This document shows positions 46,256 through 55,852 of a stretch of 64,000 bases of DNA, in pieces. The stretch's first letter is position 1. Every line of letters begins with the position of its first letter. Both the position numbers and the translations under genes were made by a program. The notes below the pieces were generated by a model. That model saw only the letters and a program-made list of their open reading frames with translations. It was not told the DNA's origin and did no database searches. This stretch comes from Maridesulfovibrio hydrothermalis AM13 = DSM 14728 (GTDB taxonomy: Bacteria; Desulfobacterota; Desulfovibrionia; Desulfovibrionales; Desulfovibrionaceae), in contig NC_020055.1 in NCBI RefSeq assembly GCF_000331025.1, positions 3,629,370-3,693,369 on the forward strand, read 5' to 3'.

Positions 46256-48301
46256 CTATCCGTTACAAAAAACGAATGAAATTGTTGTTCCGTTTTTTTC
46301 TGAAGTATCAAGATTGACAGCACAGCCCTGCACCTCTGCAAGCATACGGGCACTATAGCTTCCCAGCCCCATACCGCCGGCCTTTCCCGATGTGGAATAT
46401 TTCTCGAAAAACACATCCCTGATTTCGTGAGGAACGGCTCCATCATTATGAATTTTAACAGCCGGCAGCCCTTCTTCCTCCAGAAGTAAAAGAGTTACCC
46501 TGCTATCAGACGGAGAGGCTTCAATTGCATTTTTCAACACATTTGAAAGCATGGTGAAGCAAAAATCATCTTTCCCCAGCACCATAAAGGAAGCATTTTC
46601 ATTCAGAGGTTCCCCCCGAAGCAAAACATCTATACCTACCCCCTTTACGAGAGCAAAAGGCTCAGATTCTTTAGCCAGCTTTCTGACAATTTTTACCAGA
46701 TCAACTTTTTGAGGAATAAATTCATAGGTTCCAATCTCAATTTTATACAAATCAAGAGACGCATTAATCTGGGCCAGCATCCTTTTTCCAGCGTCTTCAA
46801 TAAGCTCTAGATTTTCCAACTGATCATCAGTCAGGTTATCACCAAAAGCTATCACACGAGGAAGGTTGATTATGCCGTTCAGTGGAGATTTGAGATCATG
46901 ACGCATGATCCGTTCTACATCCTCTCGCATCCTTTCCAGATCCTTACGCGGAGAAATATCATCAAGAGTCCATATCAATCCTTCCGCAAGGTTGCCCGGA
47001 GAAATAGTCCTGCCTGCAAGCAAGCCCCAGACAATGGAACCATCTTTACGCACGAGCTGAACTTCTTTTTGAACAACTTCTCCGGCAAGCAATTTCTCTT
47101 TTACTTCCGGCCAGAAGCTCAAGTACTTCTCCTCAGACAGATACAGCAAACGGGAATTATTACCGATCAGTTCGGCAGGAGTATATCCTGTTATTTCGCA
47201 GAAACGGTGGTTGACTCTATGAAAAGTTCTGCCGCCTTTCATATACGCAATCCCCACTGCGCTGTTTTCAAATAAAACTTCAAACTCAGAAAGTACTTTT
47301 TTAAGTTCCAAGTCCTTATTTTTTCTCTCTGTAACATCTTCTTTTACAGCTATGAAATGAGTGATAACTCCTCGATAATCCTTAATGGGAGAAATTGTTG
47401 CCCCCTCCCAGAAGATCTCGCCGTTTTTTCTCTTATTGCTGAACTCTCCACGCCAAGTCAGCCCTGAATTCAAAACCGCCCACATATTTTTATAAAATTC
47501 TTTGGAGTTACGACCAGATTTCAAAATTCTGGGATTGCGCCCGACAACGTCGTCAAAAGTATATCCGGTAATCTTGGTAAAAAAAGAATTCACATATTGG
47601 ATATTCGCGTCCTGATCAGTAATCACAATAGATGCCGGACACTGCTCAATAGTGCTCCAAAGCCGGCGCAGTTCATCCATCCGTTCTTTTTGCTCAGTCA
47701 GATCCAGAACTGTTCCGTAAACTTTAGACAGCCGGCCTTCGACCTCGACTACTTTTCTTTTGATCCTGAGATGCCGTCTGTCCCCGCCTTTCTTAATTAT
47801 ACCGATCTCCATGTCGGTCGTACCCTTTTTCACACTGATACCTTTTAAAAAAGTATCGCGATCTTCAGGCAGTACATGGCTCACTACAACATCCAAAGCA
47901 GGGGTAACTTCGCCCGGATCATAGCCGAGTATCCGGAACACCTCATCCGACCAGATATGCTCACCGCTTTCAAGATCCGTTTCCCAGCTTCCGAGATGGG
48001 CCAGCTTTTCAGCTTCACGCAGCCGGAATTCACTTTGCAGCATTTCATCTACTGCCTTCAAACGCTTTATTTTGGACCGCTGCAACACCACTGAGATTAA
48101 AGTCAGCACTGCAAGAAGTACTAAATAGATTGTAACTCCCATTGCACCAGAATTAATCTGGGACTTTTCAGTTACACGGAGCAGCTCCAGAGATTTTGCA
48201 GACTCACGACTTGCCGCCCAGAGAAGAATCATCCCGAGAATGAGTGCAATAGGAAGAAAAGTAGTCCACAACCATCTTCGCCAGTACTTGATATTATCCA
48301 T
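46256..48301 (-). CDS. Membrane PAS-PAS-PAS sensor histidine kinase
   Basis: 681 residues. Two membrane helices (about 11-29 and 51-70) with almost no periplasmic loop, three PAS domains (about 90-205, 212-328, 340-455), a HisKA domain with phospho-acceptor His in IMRHDLKSPLNG (near residue 469) and a HATPase with NVLKNAIEAS and GMGLGSYSARML. An intramembrane or cytoplasmic cue is likely since there is no external domain. No response regulator gene is adjacent on either side. Confidence 0.9.
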   Translation of the reverse strand: MDNIKYWRRWLWTTFLPIALILGMILLWAASRESAKSLELLRVTEKSQINSGAMGVTIYLVLLAVLTLISVVLQRSKIKRLKAVDEMLQSEFRLREAEKLAHLGSWETDLESGEHIWSDEVFRILGYDPGEVTPALDVVVSHVLPEDRDTFLKGISVKKGTTDMEIGIIKKGGDRRHLRIKRKVVEVEGRLSKVYGTVLDLTEQKERMDELRRLWSTIEQCPASIVITDQDANIQYVNSFFTKITGYTFDDVVGRNPRILKSGRNSKEFYKNMWAVLNSGLTWRGEFSNKRKNGEIFWEGATISPIKDYRGVITHFIAVKEDVTERKNKDLELKKVLSEFEVLFENSAVGIAYMKGGRTFHRVNHRFCEITGYTPAELIGNNSRLLYLSEEKYLSFWPEVKEKLLAGEVVQKEVQLVRKDGSIVWGLLAGRTISPGNLAEGLIWTLDDISPRKDLERMREDVERIMRHDLKSPLNGIINLPRVIAFGDNLTDDQLENLELIEDAGKRMLAQINASLDLYKIEIGTYEFIPQKVDLVKIVRKLAKESEPFALVKGVGIDVLLRGEPLNENASFMVLGKDDFCFTMLSNVLKNAIEASPSDSRVTLLLLEEEGLPAVKIHNDGAVPHEIRDVFFEKYSTSGKAGGMGLGSYSARMLAEVQGCAVNLDTSEKNGTTISFVFCNG

Positions 48302-48557
48302 TCTAATGCCGAAACCTTATAGTTAGTATTGATCGGCGTAATAAGATGAAACACCGACTCTCGTAAACAGCATCTATTACCAATAAGAACAACTTATTTA
48401 AACAAAGCAACATTAAAAAACTCAAATAAGTTCTTTTTATCAATAGCAGAGGAGGTGGTATGGAACAAGTCATACAATTACTTAACAGCAAAATATTTCC
48501 ATATTTGTGTTAATAACAAAGGCCAGCTGATTTCTCAGCCGGCCTTAAATTTCATAT

Positions 48558-48623
48558 TCAATCTCTCCACACGCATGTCCCGTTCAGCCTGGCATGTTCA
48601 TACTCATACTTGAAGGCGGACAT
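48558..48623 (-). CDS. Candidate small protein, 21 aa
   Basis: A tiny minus-strand frame with GAGGTGAT eight bases before its ATG, reading MSAFKYEYEHARLNGTCVWR plus Asp and stop. It is flanked by two hairpins (48518-48546 and 48652-48682). The composition (aromatic and charged) looks protein-like, but a 21-codon frame may be chance. Confidence 0.3.
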   Translation of the reverse strand: MSAFKYEYEHARLNGTCVWRD

Positions 48624-48651
48624 ATCCTCTGATCACCTCTGCGGTTCATAA

Positions 48652-48683
48652 AAAAAGGCTGTGAAGCGAACCTCACAGCCTTT
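48652..48683 (-). terminator. Terminator of the MosB-like gene
   Basis: A perfect 11-bp stem (AAAGGCTGTGA with its complement), with a T-rich tail on the minus strand, 45 bases after the stop at 48728. Confidence 0.8.
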
Positions 48684-48727
48684 ATATGGCAACTGAAAAC
48701 CGTCAATTTATTTTAGGACGGCATAGC

Positions 48728-49576
48728 TTATTTATAAATAATTGTTCCTACATGTTCTCCGTTAAGAGCGGCATGCACATCTTCAGGGTTGCGCAGAACA
48801 TCAATAATCTGGAACTGCTTGAGGGTCTTGGCATTCTTAAGGAAAGTCAGCACTGCCCGTTCCACAATAAGGTCATCAAGGTCCATTTCAATCAGTTCGT
48901 CCACATGAAGTTTGTCATAAAACTTCAAAGTTTCCCGATCCTTGGCTTTTTTCGGATCATCTTCATACAGCCCTTTTTCATCTTTAAGATAAATAACAGA
49001 CTTCGCGCCGATGTTCTCAGCCAGCAGGAAAGCACCTGAATCAGTACGGTGCGGAGGAATAGACCCCACTTCTGCCGGATGCTCAAAGAAGCCATACGGG
49101 GGAATGCCGGTCGTAATTGGCAGGTAACCAAGCTGACAGTACATATTAAGCTGCTCAAGATGGTCGCCATGACCGATCTTCACTCCGCCGTGCTTGGCAA
49201 GCAGAACCGACAGCATTTCAGCATTCTGCCAGGAGACTTTATCACCAAGTTTAGACAGCACGCCGGTAGGCATGCCCAGATCAACACCGATATTATAAAC
49301 GTGACGGGCGCGAGTTCCACCGCCGGTCATAAGCAGAATCTTATGCTCTTCTTTGGCTTTAACCAGCTCATCGAGAATGGGCAGCAGAGCTTTAGCCCCG
49401 CGATCCATAATAGATTGACCACCGATTTTGAGCACATTGACTTCCGGCTGCATATGAAAATACTCGCCGGCCTCGGTGCTGCGCAGACAATCTTTGCTGA
49501 CAAGCGATTCACCCAGCAGGCGAGTTTCTATGTGCAAACGCCCTTTTTCATCATCCTCTTTGATCAGTTTACCCAT
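48728..49576 (-). CDS. mosB: Molybdenum storage protein (MosA/MosB)-like amino-acid-kinase-fold protein
   Basis: 282 residues with GGAGGG before the ATG. The protein has the amino-acid-kinase fold and resembles the beta subunit of the Azotobacter molybdenum storage protein: VLKIGGQSIMDRGAKALLP, LLMTGGGTRARHVYNIGVDLGMP, QNAEMLSVLLAKHGGVKIG, GSIPPHRTDSGAFLLAENIGA, VIYLKDEKGLYEDDP and the end GEHVGTIIYK. The Azotobacter protein stores about one hundred Mo or W atoms as polyoxometalate clusters with ATP hydrolysis. Here only one subunit gene is present, so it would form a homo-oligomer. The next gene upstream on the same strand is a MOT1-type transporter. A diverged UMP-kinase role is less likely. 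Confidence 0.8.
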   Translation of the reverse strand: MGKLIKEDDEKGRLHIETRLLGESLVSKDCLRSTEAGEYFHMQPEVNVLKIGGQSIMDRGAKALLPILDELVKAKEEHKILLMTGGGTRARHVYNIGVDLGMPTGVLSKLGDKVSWQNAEMLSVLLAKHGGVKIGHGDHLEQLNMYCQLGYLPITTGIPPYGFFEHPAEVGSIPPHRTDSGAFLLAENIGAKSVIYLKDEKGLYEDDPKKAKDRETLKFYDKLHVDELIEMDLDDLIVERAVLTFLKNAKTLKQFQIIDVLRNPEDVHAALNGEHVGTIIYK

Positions 49577-49805
49577 GTGTATCCCTCCGGATTATCATTT
49601 TCCTAAAAATATCAGTTTTACCTGATGATTCATTTATATTTTCAATATTCAGATTTACACAAGTTGCATAAAAAAACTCAAAACACGTCCACTACTGACA
49701 CTTTGACAGCAAAGCAGTACAGTACATACACTCTGCCTGACGATTATCCTTTGAGTATATGAACAGACATACTGAACTGCTGTATATAAGAGTACACCAT
49801 TTTTT

Positions 49806-50999
49806 CTATGATGACACCTTTAGCTTTTGCAAAAGCAGGCTTAGTATAATTCCTGCTCCAAAAGCCCATGCAAGGTTGGTCGTAAGAGTTATCCCCAGCA
49901 TGACGATCACAACGGCAATATCAACTTTAGCCCGCAGGCTTCTTACAGTCAGCACCAGTTGCCATCCGGCAAAAACGAGCAGCACACCCAGAACGCCCAT
50001 AGGAATCAGGTGCAATACTTTTATGGACTCTGAACCAAAACCGATCGCGAGCAGTACAAATATCCCCCCTACAATCAGATTTGACCCATTAGTACGCGCT
50101 CCGAAACGATAGTGCGCGGCAAGTCCTCCAGCACCATGACATACAGGCATGCCGCCGACAAACGCCGAAAACATATTTGCCAGCCCCATGCTGATGCATA
50201 AAGCCCGGTCGGTAACCCGACGACTTTCATCACCGAAATATTCAAAGCTCAAATCTTTGTTGGCAATAACAGCATTCCCCAGAGTCATGGGAACCTGTGG
50301 AAGCACCAAAGCAAGCAGTGCAAAAGAAAAGGCTTCGCCGGACGGAAAACCGAAAGGTAAAATTTCAGGAAGATGAAAGCCTAAACTTAAATCGACAAGA
50401 ACCTTCCACGCCCCGAGAAACAAACCTAAAACAGCCCCGCTGCCGACCACTACCAGTCCGGCGGGAAAACGTTTGCTTTTAATCAATGCCAAAGTGACAG
50501 CAGCGAAAAAAATTCCAATGGCTAAACTAAGCGGAACAGGTCCAATCCTCTGAAAGGAGAGAAACGGTTCAACAGCTCCTCTGGCAGCCTGAAAACTGCT
50601 ATTCCCGACGGCAAGAGCTATGCCTTTTAAAACAAGCAGTATACCGGTGGAAAGTTGAACACCACGTATGACTGACAAAGGAATAACCTTAGAAGCCTGA
50701 CTCACTATCCCCGTCAGCCCGAGAAAAAAAAGTAAAACCGCAATCATCATTCCCGAAGCAGTGATCACTTCCGGACTTAAAGCCTGAGCAATTGCATAAG
50801 CCGCGACAACTTTCATGGGCTGAACAGCAATTGGAACCCGGTAATACATGCCCCCGATAATATAAAACAGCCCGACAGTCAGAAACAATCCGGTGGCTGA
50901 TAATCCATTTATCATAATCATGGCAAAGGCCAATGGCAGCAAAGCTCCCAAATCTCCGACAGAACCGGCCCATTCCATTCTATTAAAACTGATACGCAT
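49806..50999 (-). CDS. MOT1-family molybdate (or tungstate) transporter
   Basis: 397 residues with about eleven helices and GGAGGG before the ATG. It lacks a STAS domain, so it is not an ordinary SulP transporter. MOT1 hallmarks are GSVGDLGALLPLAFAM near the start, PIAVQPMKVVAAYAIAQA, PVCHGAGGLAAHYRFGARTNG and MGVLGVLLVFAGWQL. MOT1 transports molybdate in plants and algae. A gene for a Mo-storage-like protein lies 229 bases downstream on the same strand, which supports Mo or W as substrate. Confidence 0.82.
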   Translation of the reverse strand: MRISFNRMEWAGSVGDLGALLPLAFAMIMINGLSATGLFLTVGLFYIIGGMYYRVPIAVQPMKVVAAYAIAQALSPEVITASGMMIAVLLFFLGLTGIVSQASKVIPLSVIRGVQLSTGILLVLKGIALAVGNSSFQAARGAVEPFLSFQRIGPVPLSLAIGIFFAAVTLALIKSKRFPAGLVVVGSGAVLGLFLGAWKVLVDLSLGFHLPEILPFGFPSGEAFSFALLALVLPQVPMTLGNAVIANKDLSFEYFGDESRRVTDRALCISMGLANMFSAFVGGMPVCHGAGGLAAHYRFGARTNGSNLIVGGIFVLLAIGFGSESIKVLHLIPMGVLGVLLVFAGWQLVLTVRSLRAKVDIAVVIVMLGITLTTNLAWAFGAGIILSLLLQKLKVSS

Positions 51000-51319
51000 T
51001 TATTCCCTCCAAACATCTATACCGCAATATAAAACACCCGCACAAACCATAAATATAGCCCTGAAACTAAACACTTTTCATGAAAGAATCCAGCACGTAT
51101 TAAAGTCGTATCCCGAAGGAGTTATGCATATTTAAACCTTAAAAGAATACAAAACTCATGCAGATTCTACACAAACATGAATCTGCTTTAATATACAACT
51201 TATTATGTATAGCGTTTCTCTATTTAAAAAGATATTCAGGAACAAGTTATTAAGCTGAAAGAATACGGCAAAACAGCCGGCTCTGCTCACAAAGTAAGAT
51301 ACGGATAGGAATAAATATT
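51000..51319. other. Promoter region between divergent transporter and hexapeptide genes
   Basis: 320 bases without a gene. It must carry both promoters. I found no ModE-type palindrome (CGnTATATA half-sites), which would have been expected for molybdate-controlled expression. Confidence 0.4.
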
Positions 51320-52747
51320 ATGCAAAGAATTAAAAGACTCGTAAAACATATCATTTCACGTATTAATGTTAATTTAAAACCCATGGGCCTCGACATTGAA
51401 CAGGTCTTGATGGAGTCGATCCCCTTTGATGAATTAACTAAGTATTATGCTTACTACGCCCTATCAATAGATCATCCGCTTTACTTCCGTTTTCGCGAAA
51501 GCAATCTGGGCGGAACATACTTTCTTGGAAAATGCGATGTTGACCGCTCCATCGTCTTCCTGAGTGACATTCGCGGAGATGAATTAAAAACAAAAAACAC
51601 CAAAGTTCAATTCGGCGAAGTCAAAACAGAGTTGTATCAAGACGAAATAATTCAGGTCATCAACAGCTATCTGATCAGAACTCTGGTACATAACCATTCA
51701 AGAAATCCCGAGATTCCTGAATATTTCCGCATACTGAATACTGCTGCGATGTACTACTCAAATATTCACGGAACAACCACTGAGGGTGTATATTTAGGGG
51801 CTTTTGCCACTGCGGATTTATCAGTGCTGCATAATTGCATTCTGGGAAACTATGCCTATGTTCAGGCCGGCGATCTGTCCAGAGTCTGTATAGATCCGGG
51901 CCGCATCTGGATCAGACAGGAAGGCAAATACGAATTTGACTACAGATATTCTCCGGTAACAATTGAAAAGTACGTTTCATGGGATCAAAATGGTGAACTG
52001 ACAGGAGTATTCGCAAAGTTTCTCAAAGGACGCAGAAGCGACTTTCTACCTGTATACGATTCGTTAACAGCTTCAGAAAATCAGATTCATGTGCCGAATC
52101 ATGCTTTTTTAAGCCGTTACGCCGTAGTCAAAGGCGACTGTATTATCGGCGAGAATTGTCTCGTGGCTCAGCGGGCCTACATTGAAGATTCAGTTATGGG
52201 GGCCGGAGCAAATGCTCAGGAAAACAGCTTCATCGTCAATACAGAATGCGCTGATCTATGCGTTGTGGCTCATGGTGGTAAAATGATCTACACAAAACTT
52301 GGTGAAAAAGTATTTATCGGCTTCAACTGTTTCCTGCAGGGAACTGTTGATAAAAAAATATCCATCGGCGCAGGCTCGATTATTATGCCGCACACAATAA
52401 TTGATGCCGAGGAGCCTGTTACAGTCCCTGAAGAGACACTGGTCTGGGGATATATTGCAAATCAGAACGATTTAAAAAATCAGTCCATGAGCATGGCCGA
52501 ATTCGCAAAAGAAAAAAGAATCAACCTTGGCAATATGTCTTTTACCGGTGACGGCGCCGCATTTATCAAAGATTTTCAAAACCGCATTGACCACATTCTG
52601 GTTGAAAACGGCGCCCGCTATGACGGAAAGTCTCATAGCCGTGGTCATGCCCAGAAGACTCAAAGCGTGTCCTACAATCTTTTCCAGCCCTACCTTGCCG
52701 GAGAAAAAGAAGGATTATTCCCGACTATCGTTGTTGAAGATAATTAG
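51320..52747 (+). CDS. Hexapeptide-repeat (left-handed beta-helix) protein of unknown substrate
   Basis: 475 residues without signal peptide. Between about 160 and 380 the sequence shows the [LIV]-G-x4 spacing of a left-handed beta helix (VCIDPGRIWI, YAVVKGDCIIGENCLVAQRAYI, VFIGFNCFLQGTVDKKISIGAGSIIMPHTII), as in acyl- or nucleotidyl-transferases and carbonic anhydrase-like proteins. The N-terminal 150 residues and the C-terminal tail have no match I know. Several Cys and His lie in the helix, so metal binding is possible. AGGAAT precedes the start; a terminator follows the stop. Probably an acetyltransferase-like cytoplasmic protein. Confidence 0.78.
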   Translation: MQRIKRLVKHIISRINVNLKPMGLDIEQVLMESIPFDELTKYYAYYALSIDHPLYFRFRESNLGGTYFLGKCDVDRSIVFLSDIRGDELKTKNTKVQFGEVKTELYQDEIIQVINSYLIRTLVHNHSRNPEIPEYFRILNTAAMYYSNIHGTTTEGVYLGAFATADLSVLHNCILGNYAYVQAGDLSRVCIDPGRIWIRQEGKYEFDYRYSPVTIEKYVSWDQNGELTGVFAKFLKGRRSDFLPVYDSLTASENQIHVPNHAFLSRYAVVKGDCIIGENCLVAQRAYIEDSVMGAGANAQENSFIVNTECADLCVVAHGGKMIYTKLGEKVFIGFNCFLQGTVDKKISIGAGSIIMPHTIIDAEEPVTVPEETLVWGYIANQNDLKNQSMSMAEFAKEKRINLGNMSFTGDGAAFIKDFQNRIDHILVENGARYDGKSHSRGHAQKTQSVSYNLFQPYLAGEKEGLFPTIVVEDN

Positions 52748-52797
52748 CCTGCAAACTGGCGCAGCTACGCTTAAATTTAATTTCCAAATAAATATTA

Positions 52798-52834
52798 TGT
52801 CGTGACCGGAAATTTTCAGTCACGACATTTTTTT
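52798..52834 (+). terminator. Terminator after the hexapeptide gene
   Basis: A nine-bp stem TGTCGTGAC/GTCACGACA, twelve-base loop and seven T. It overlaps the stop of the convergent 7TM gene. Confidence 0.8.
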
Positions 52835-54789
52835 AGCCGGATAATGCTTTTTTCGAGTTCTGAATAGCAGTCTGTTTGCTGGGTACAATTGACAAGAACA
52901 AACTCTGCTGTTGCATAAATATTTTTCCAGCGCGGACGCAAAGGGAGAGTTTCTGCGCAGAGATAACGATCAAGGGTTTGGGTCCGGGCGTACCCGTCCT
53001 TTTCCAAATATACATTCCAAATACCTGAATCAACAGCCAAACCTGCTTTGTCTCTTCCAGTGCCTTTTTCCCAGCATTCTATGGAATCATTCATAACTTT
53101 CACAGCAAGCTGCCTTCTATCAAGCCGCCTGACTTTACGTCTGATTACTAGCACATAGATAGTTTCACTTCCCACTTTCATCGGGCGGATAGAGATACAG
53201 GACTGCACACTGTCACCACCTGCAACGGGAAACTTAATATTATCAAGTTTTGCCGCCTTTCCTGCTGATGCCTCGTTACGCAGATATTGTACAAAATCAT
53301 CTTCCCCATGATGGCCGTTTGCATGAATCATTTCGTCAAACTTCTGCCCATGAATAGTCTCCGCTGAAAATCCGCTCAAACTTTCAAAAGCATTGTTGCA
53401 AAAATCAATCACCAGATCACGGTTTACAGCTAAAATAGCCTCATCTACAGAATCGAGCATTCCTGAAAGGCGCGCATGAACCATTTTATGATCATGTTCA
53501 TTCTTTTTCCAGACCTTAAGTTCCCCTGACATCTTTTCACAGCTGGATAATGTTTCAGCAAATCTGGCTGACATGAAAAGTGAGTATGAAACAATAAAAA
53601 TGAACGTGCCGAACGGAGCAAAATCTACTGAGCTGAATATATTCATGTCAAAAAAGATTTCATCAAGTTCAGCGCAAACAATCGCCAGATATCCGGGAGC
53701 AAGATAGACTGCCCCTTTCCTCCTTTTGCGCAGGTCATTTATAAAACATGCAAAAAGATAAATATAAGCAGTTCTGCTGATAATAAAGTATGCAAAAACA
53801 ACAGAAGAATAAGCACCGGGCGGAGCAATCAGAATGTACAAAAGGTATAATCCGCCAATGACGCTGTATACCCTGTTAATTTTCTGCCCATATTTCTGAG
53901 GAAAAAGTGAATTGTAAAAAAGTAACAGCAGAGGGATTGCAAGTCCCGCAGGAAGCAGACATATTTTAACATACCAGCCCCAGTCCATAGTGAAGAATCT
54001 GGTAACGAGAAAAGCCGAAGACGGATTGAAAACCGTGGATGTACACCAGACAAGACAAAACAGACCAAAATAAAGATTCTCCCTGTTGGATCTGCGCATC
54101 ATGAATATTACGAGGTGATAAATCCCCATAATTAAAAGCGCCCCGCCGATGATCGCACCGGAGATATGACGATAATTTATCAAATCCTGAATCTGTTCAG
54201 TGCTGCCGAGCAGTATACTGGAATTAATTCCTCCTTCCTGATTATGAAAGTTGGAAACCTCCAGAACAATATCAGCATATCCGTTCACAGGAGAAAAAAC
54301 AGGAGTCAGAAAATGCCTGTTCGGAATTTCGCTTTGACGGTCTTTGCCAATCGTTCCCGAAAAAGCAATTTCCTTCCCGTTCACCAGAACACGACAGACA
54401 GAAAGCACGCCGGAAATATATAACGATCTTTCACCTGAATCCGGAGGCAGTTTAACATTCAGGCGATATACCCCCTGCCCCTGTTTAGCCAGAGTAACCC
54501 CCTGTGCGGTCCTGCCTTTCCAGAGTGAAGGAATCGGGAAAAAATCTTTATTAACGCCTTCCGGAAAATTATCAAAACTCTGAGTAGCATCAACTTGATT
54601 CGAATAGAATTCCCATTCTCCATCAAGATGTGCCGGACCTTTCTGCTCAAAATCCCAATTAGAAAGGTCTAGACGGCCTTGAACAGCATGAATACCGACA
54701 GCATCGACATTCCTTTCACATCCACAAAGAAGTATCAGGAGAAGGATTGATGCAGATATGAATAACTTCTTAAAATAAGCACTGAACAT
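52816..54789 (-). CDS. 7TMR-DISM type receptor with PAS domain and no recognised output domain
   Basis: 657 residues. An N-terminal lipobox-like start (LLCGC near residue 23) is followed by a jelly-roll periplasmic domain (about 40-200) of the 7TMR-DISM type, binding carbohydrate-like ligands in relatives. Seven membrane helices follow (about 210-415), then a PAS domain (about 445-560, VDEAILAVNRDLVIDFCNNAF). The remaining 95 residues have no GGDEF, kinase or known effector motifs, which is unusual for this receptor class. The stop codon lies inside the terminator of the convergent gene. Confidence 0.8.
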   Translation of the reverse strand: MFSAYFKKLFISASILLLILLCGCERNVDAVGIHAVQGRLDLSNWDFEQKGPAHLDGEWEFYSNQVDATQSFDNFPEGVNKDFFPIPSLWKGRTAQGVTLAKQGQGVYRLNVKLPPDSGERSLYISGVLSVCRVLVNGKEIAFSGTIGKDRQSEIPNRHFLTPVFSPVNGYADIVLEVSNFHNQEGGINSSILLGSTEQIQDLINYRHISGAIIGGALLIMGIYHLVIFMMRRSNRENLYFGLFCLVWCTSTVFNPSSAFLVTRFFTMDWGWYVKICLLPAGLAIPLLLLFYNSLFPQKYGQKINRVYSVIGGLYLLYILIAPPGAYSSVVFAYFIISRTAYIYLFACFINDLRKRRKGAVYLAPGYLAIVCAELDEIFFDMNIFSSVDFAPFGTFIFIVSYSLFMSARFAETLSSCEKMSGELKVWKKNEHDHKMVHARLSGMLDSVDEAILAVNRDLVIDFCNNAFESLSGFSAETIHGQKFDEMIHANGHHGEDDFVQYLRNEASAGKAAKLDNIKFPVAGGDSVQSCISIRPMKVGSETIYVLVIRRKVRRLDRRQLAVKVMNDSIECWEKGTGRDKAGLAVDSGIWNVYLEKDGYARTQTLDRYLCAETLPLRPRWKNIYATAEFVLVNCTQQTDCYSELEKSIIRLKKCRD

Positions 54790-55112
54790 ATGTTAGCCTA
54801 TACCGTGTTAAACTTAAATTTAATACTGCTCAGTAGCATATTCTCTTCCGCAAAATACACCCGCTATAAAAGTACTGCATTGTGAAAATGCACAACACAC
54901 AAACGCTGTATATATTCATAACCAGTATTTTATCATATCTAACATATCCTAAGCTGACATCATCTTAAATTCATTTTATAATAACATCCGGTTGTCAATT
55001 ATATTCCATAAACCAGCAATAACCTTCACAGACTTTCATTACCATGTGCTGCCATGCAGTCCCTGAAACAGGCTGCACTCATATTTATAACGTACCTGAA
55101 CGCAATAAAGCC
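54790..55112. other. Intergenic region, nothing recognised
   Basis: 323 AT-rich bases between two minus-strand genes. No gene or hairpin of note. It should contain the 7TM gene promoter. Confidence 0.4.
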
Positions 55113-55394
55113 TTACTTTTCCCACGGCAGAGGATCGGGAAGAACCGCAAGGTCAGCATAGTCATAGCCCTCAAACTGGACAGAAAACCATTCAAAGAAC
55201 TCTTCATGTTTAAAAATACACCGGCCCGCCTCAACTTTATCCCATGCTTTATCGGCACACTCTCCCATTTCCTGTGAAGCGGCTTCCATAATAGTTTTTA
55301 AATCTTCAGGGCAAAAAAAAGGAACATTATCCCGTACAAAATATCTGATTGGGAAGCCTTCGTAACTTACCTGCTTTAAAGATAGATCGCTCAT
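55113..55394 (-). CDS. Small hypothetical protein with weak BRO-N likeness
   Basis: 93 residues from the ATG at 55394, chosen because CGAGGT lies five bases upstream; an earlier in-frame start at 55412 has no ribosome site. The middle (YEGFPIRYFVRDNVPFFCPEDL) resembles the start of BRO-N domains (phage antirepressor type), but the protein is too short and lacks the C-terminal part. Acidic and aromatic-rich towards the end (FFEWFSVQFEGYDYADL). Not confidently assigned to any family. It could be a stray prophage-derived gene or a small regulator. Confidence 0.55.
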   Translation of the reverse strand: MSDLSLKQVSYEGFPIRYFVRDNVPFFCPEDLKTIMEAASQEMGECADKAWDKVEAGRCIFKHEEFFEWFSVQFEGYDYADLAVLPDPLPWEK

Positions 55395-55802
55395 ATAAAC
55401 CTCGTTATTCAATATTCAAAAAAATTTCATATTCAAGTCTGCTTACAACAAAAACCTGTGAAGCAGATATCAAAAGAAGCATTTGTTTTCTTGCGCAAAC
55501 CCGCATCGCATTCCTCTTACTGGATAAATAGATTATGTCGATATTTCAACATATTAAATCTACGCGCGACCCTGCTTTCAAAAAACACAAAAAAAAGGGA
55601 TGACTATAAACAAGCCGGGGTTTGATCTGCCCAGCCGTATCTGGTCTTAGTCCTTGATTTCAATTTTCAGTGATGCTCAAATTGACAGCCTTGCAAAGCA
55701 AGGCATAAGCGCAACGTTTTTCACTTTTAGAAGGCATAGGTTCACAAAAAATGGCGGGGAAAATATACAATGACGTATGATGATATTTTTAAGGAGATTA
55801 TG
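55395..55802. other. Intergenic region with only very short open frames
   Basis: 408 bases. Two tiny plus-strand frames (55535-55603 and 55600-55650) touch in an ATGA overlap across an A-run, but neither has family resemblance or a good ribosome site. I see no real gene. Confidence 0.35.
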
Positions 55803-55843
55803 ATTACGCACCATAATCAGCAATTATGGTGCGTAATTTTTAT
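55803..55843. terminator. Long perfect hairpin at the end of the ABC/double-cubane operon
   Basis: A 15-bp perfect stem (ATTACGCACCATAAT with its complement) with a five-base loop, 15 bases after the last gene of the minus-strand operon. T run only on the plus strand (ATTTTTAT), so it may be a transcript-end stabiliser. Confidence 0.55.
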
Positions 55844-55852
55844 ACAATGTAA

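Noticed and set aside
55535-55650. Two tiny frames with an ATGA overlap across an A run
   Set aside because: They are 22 and 16 codons, without ribosome sites or recognisable sequence.
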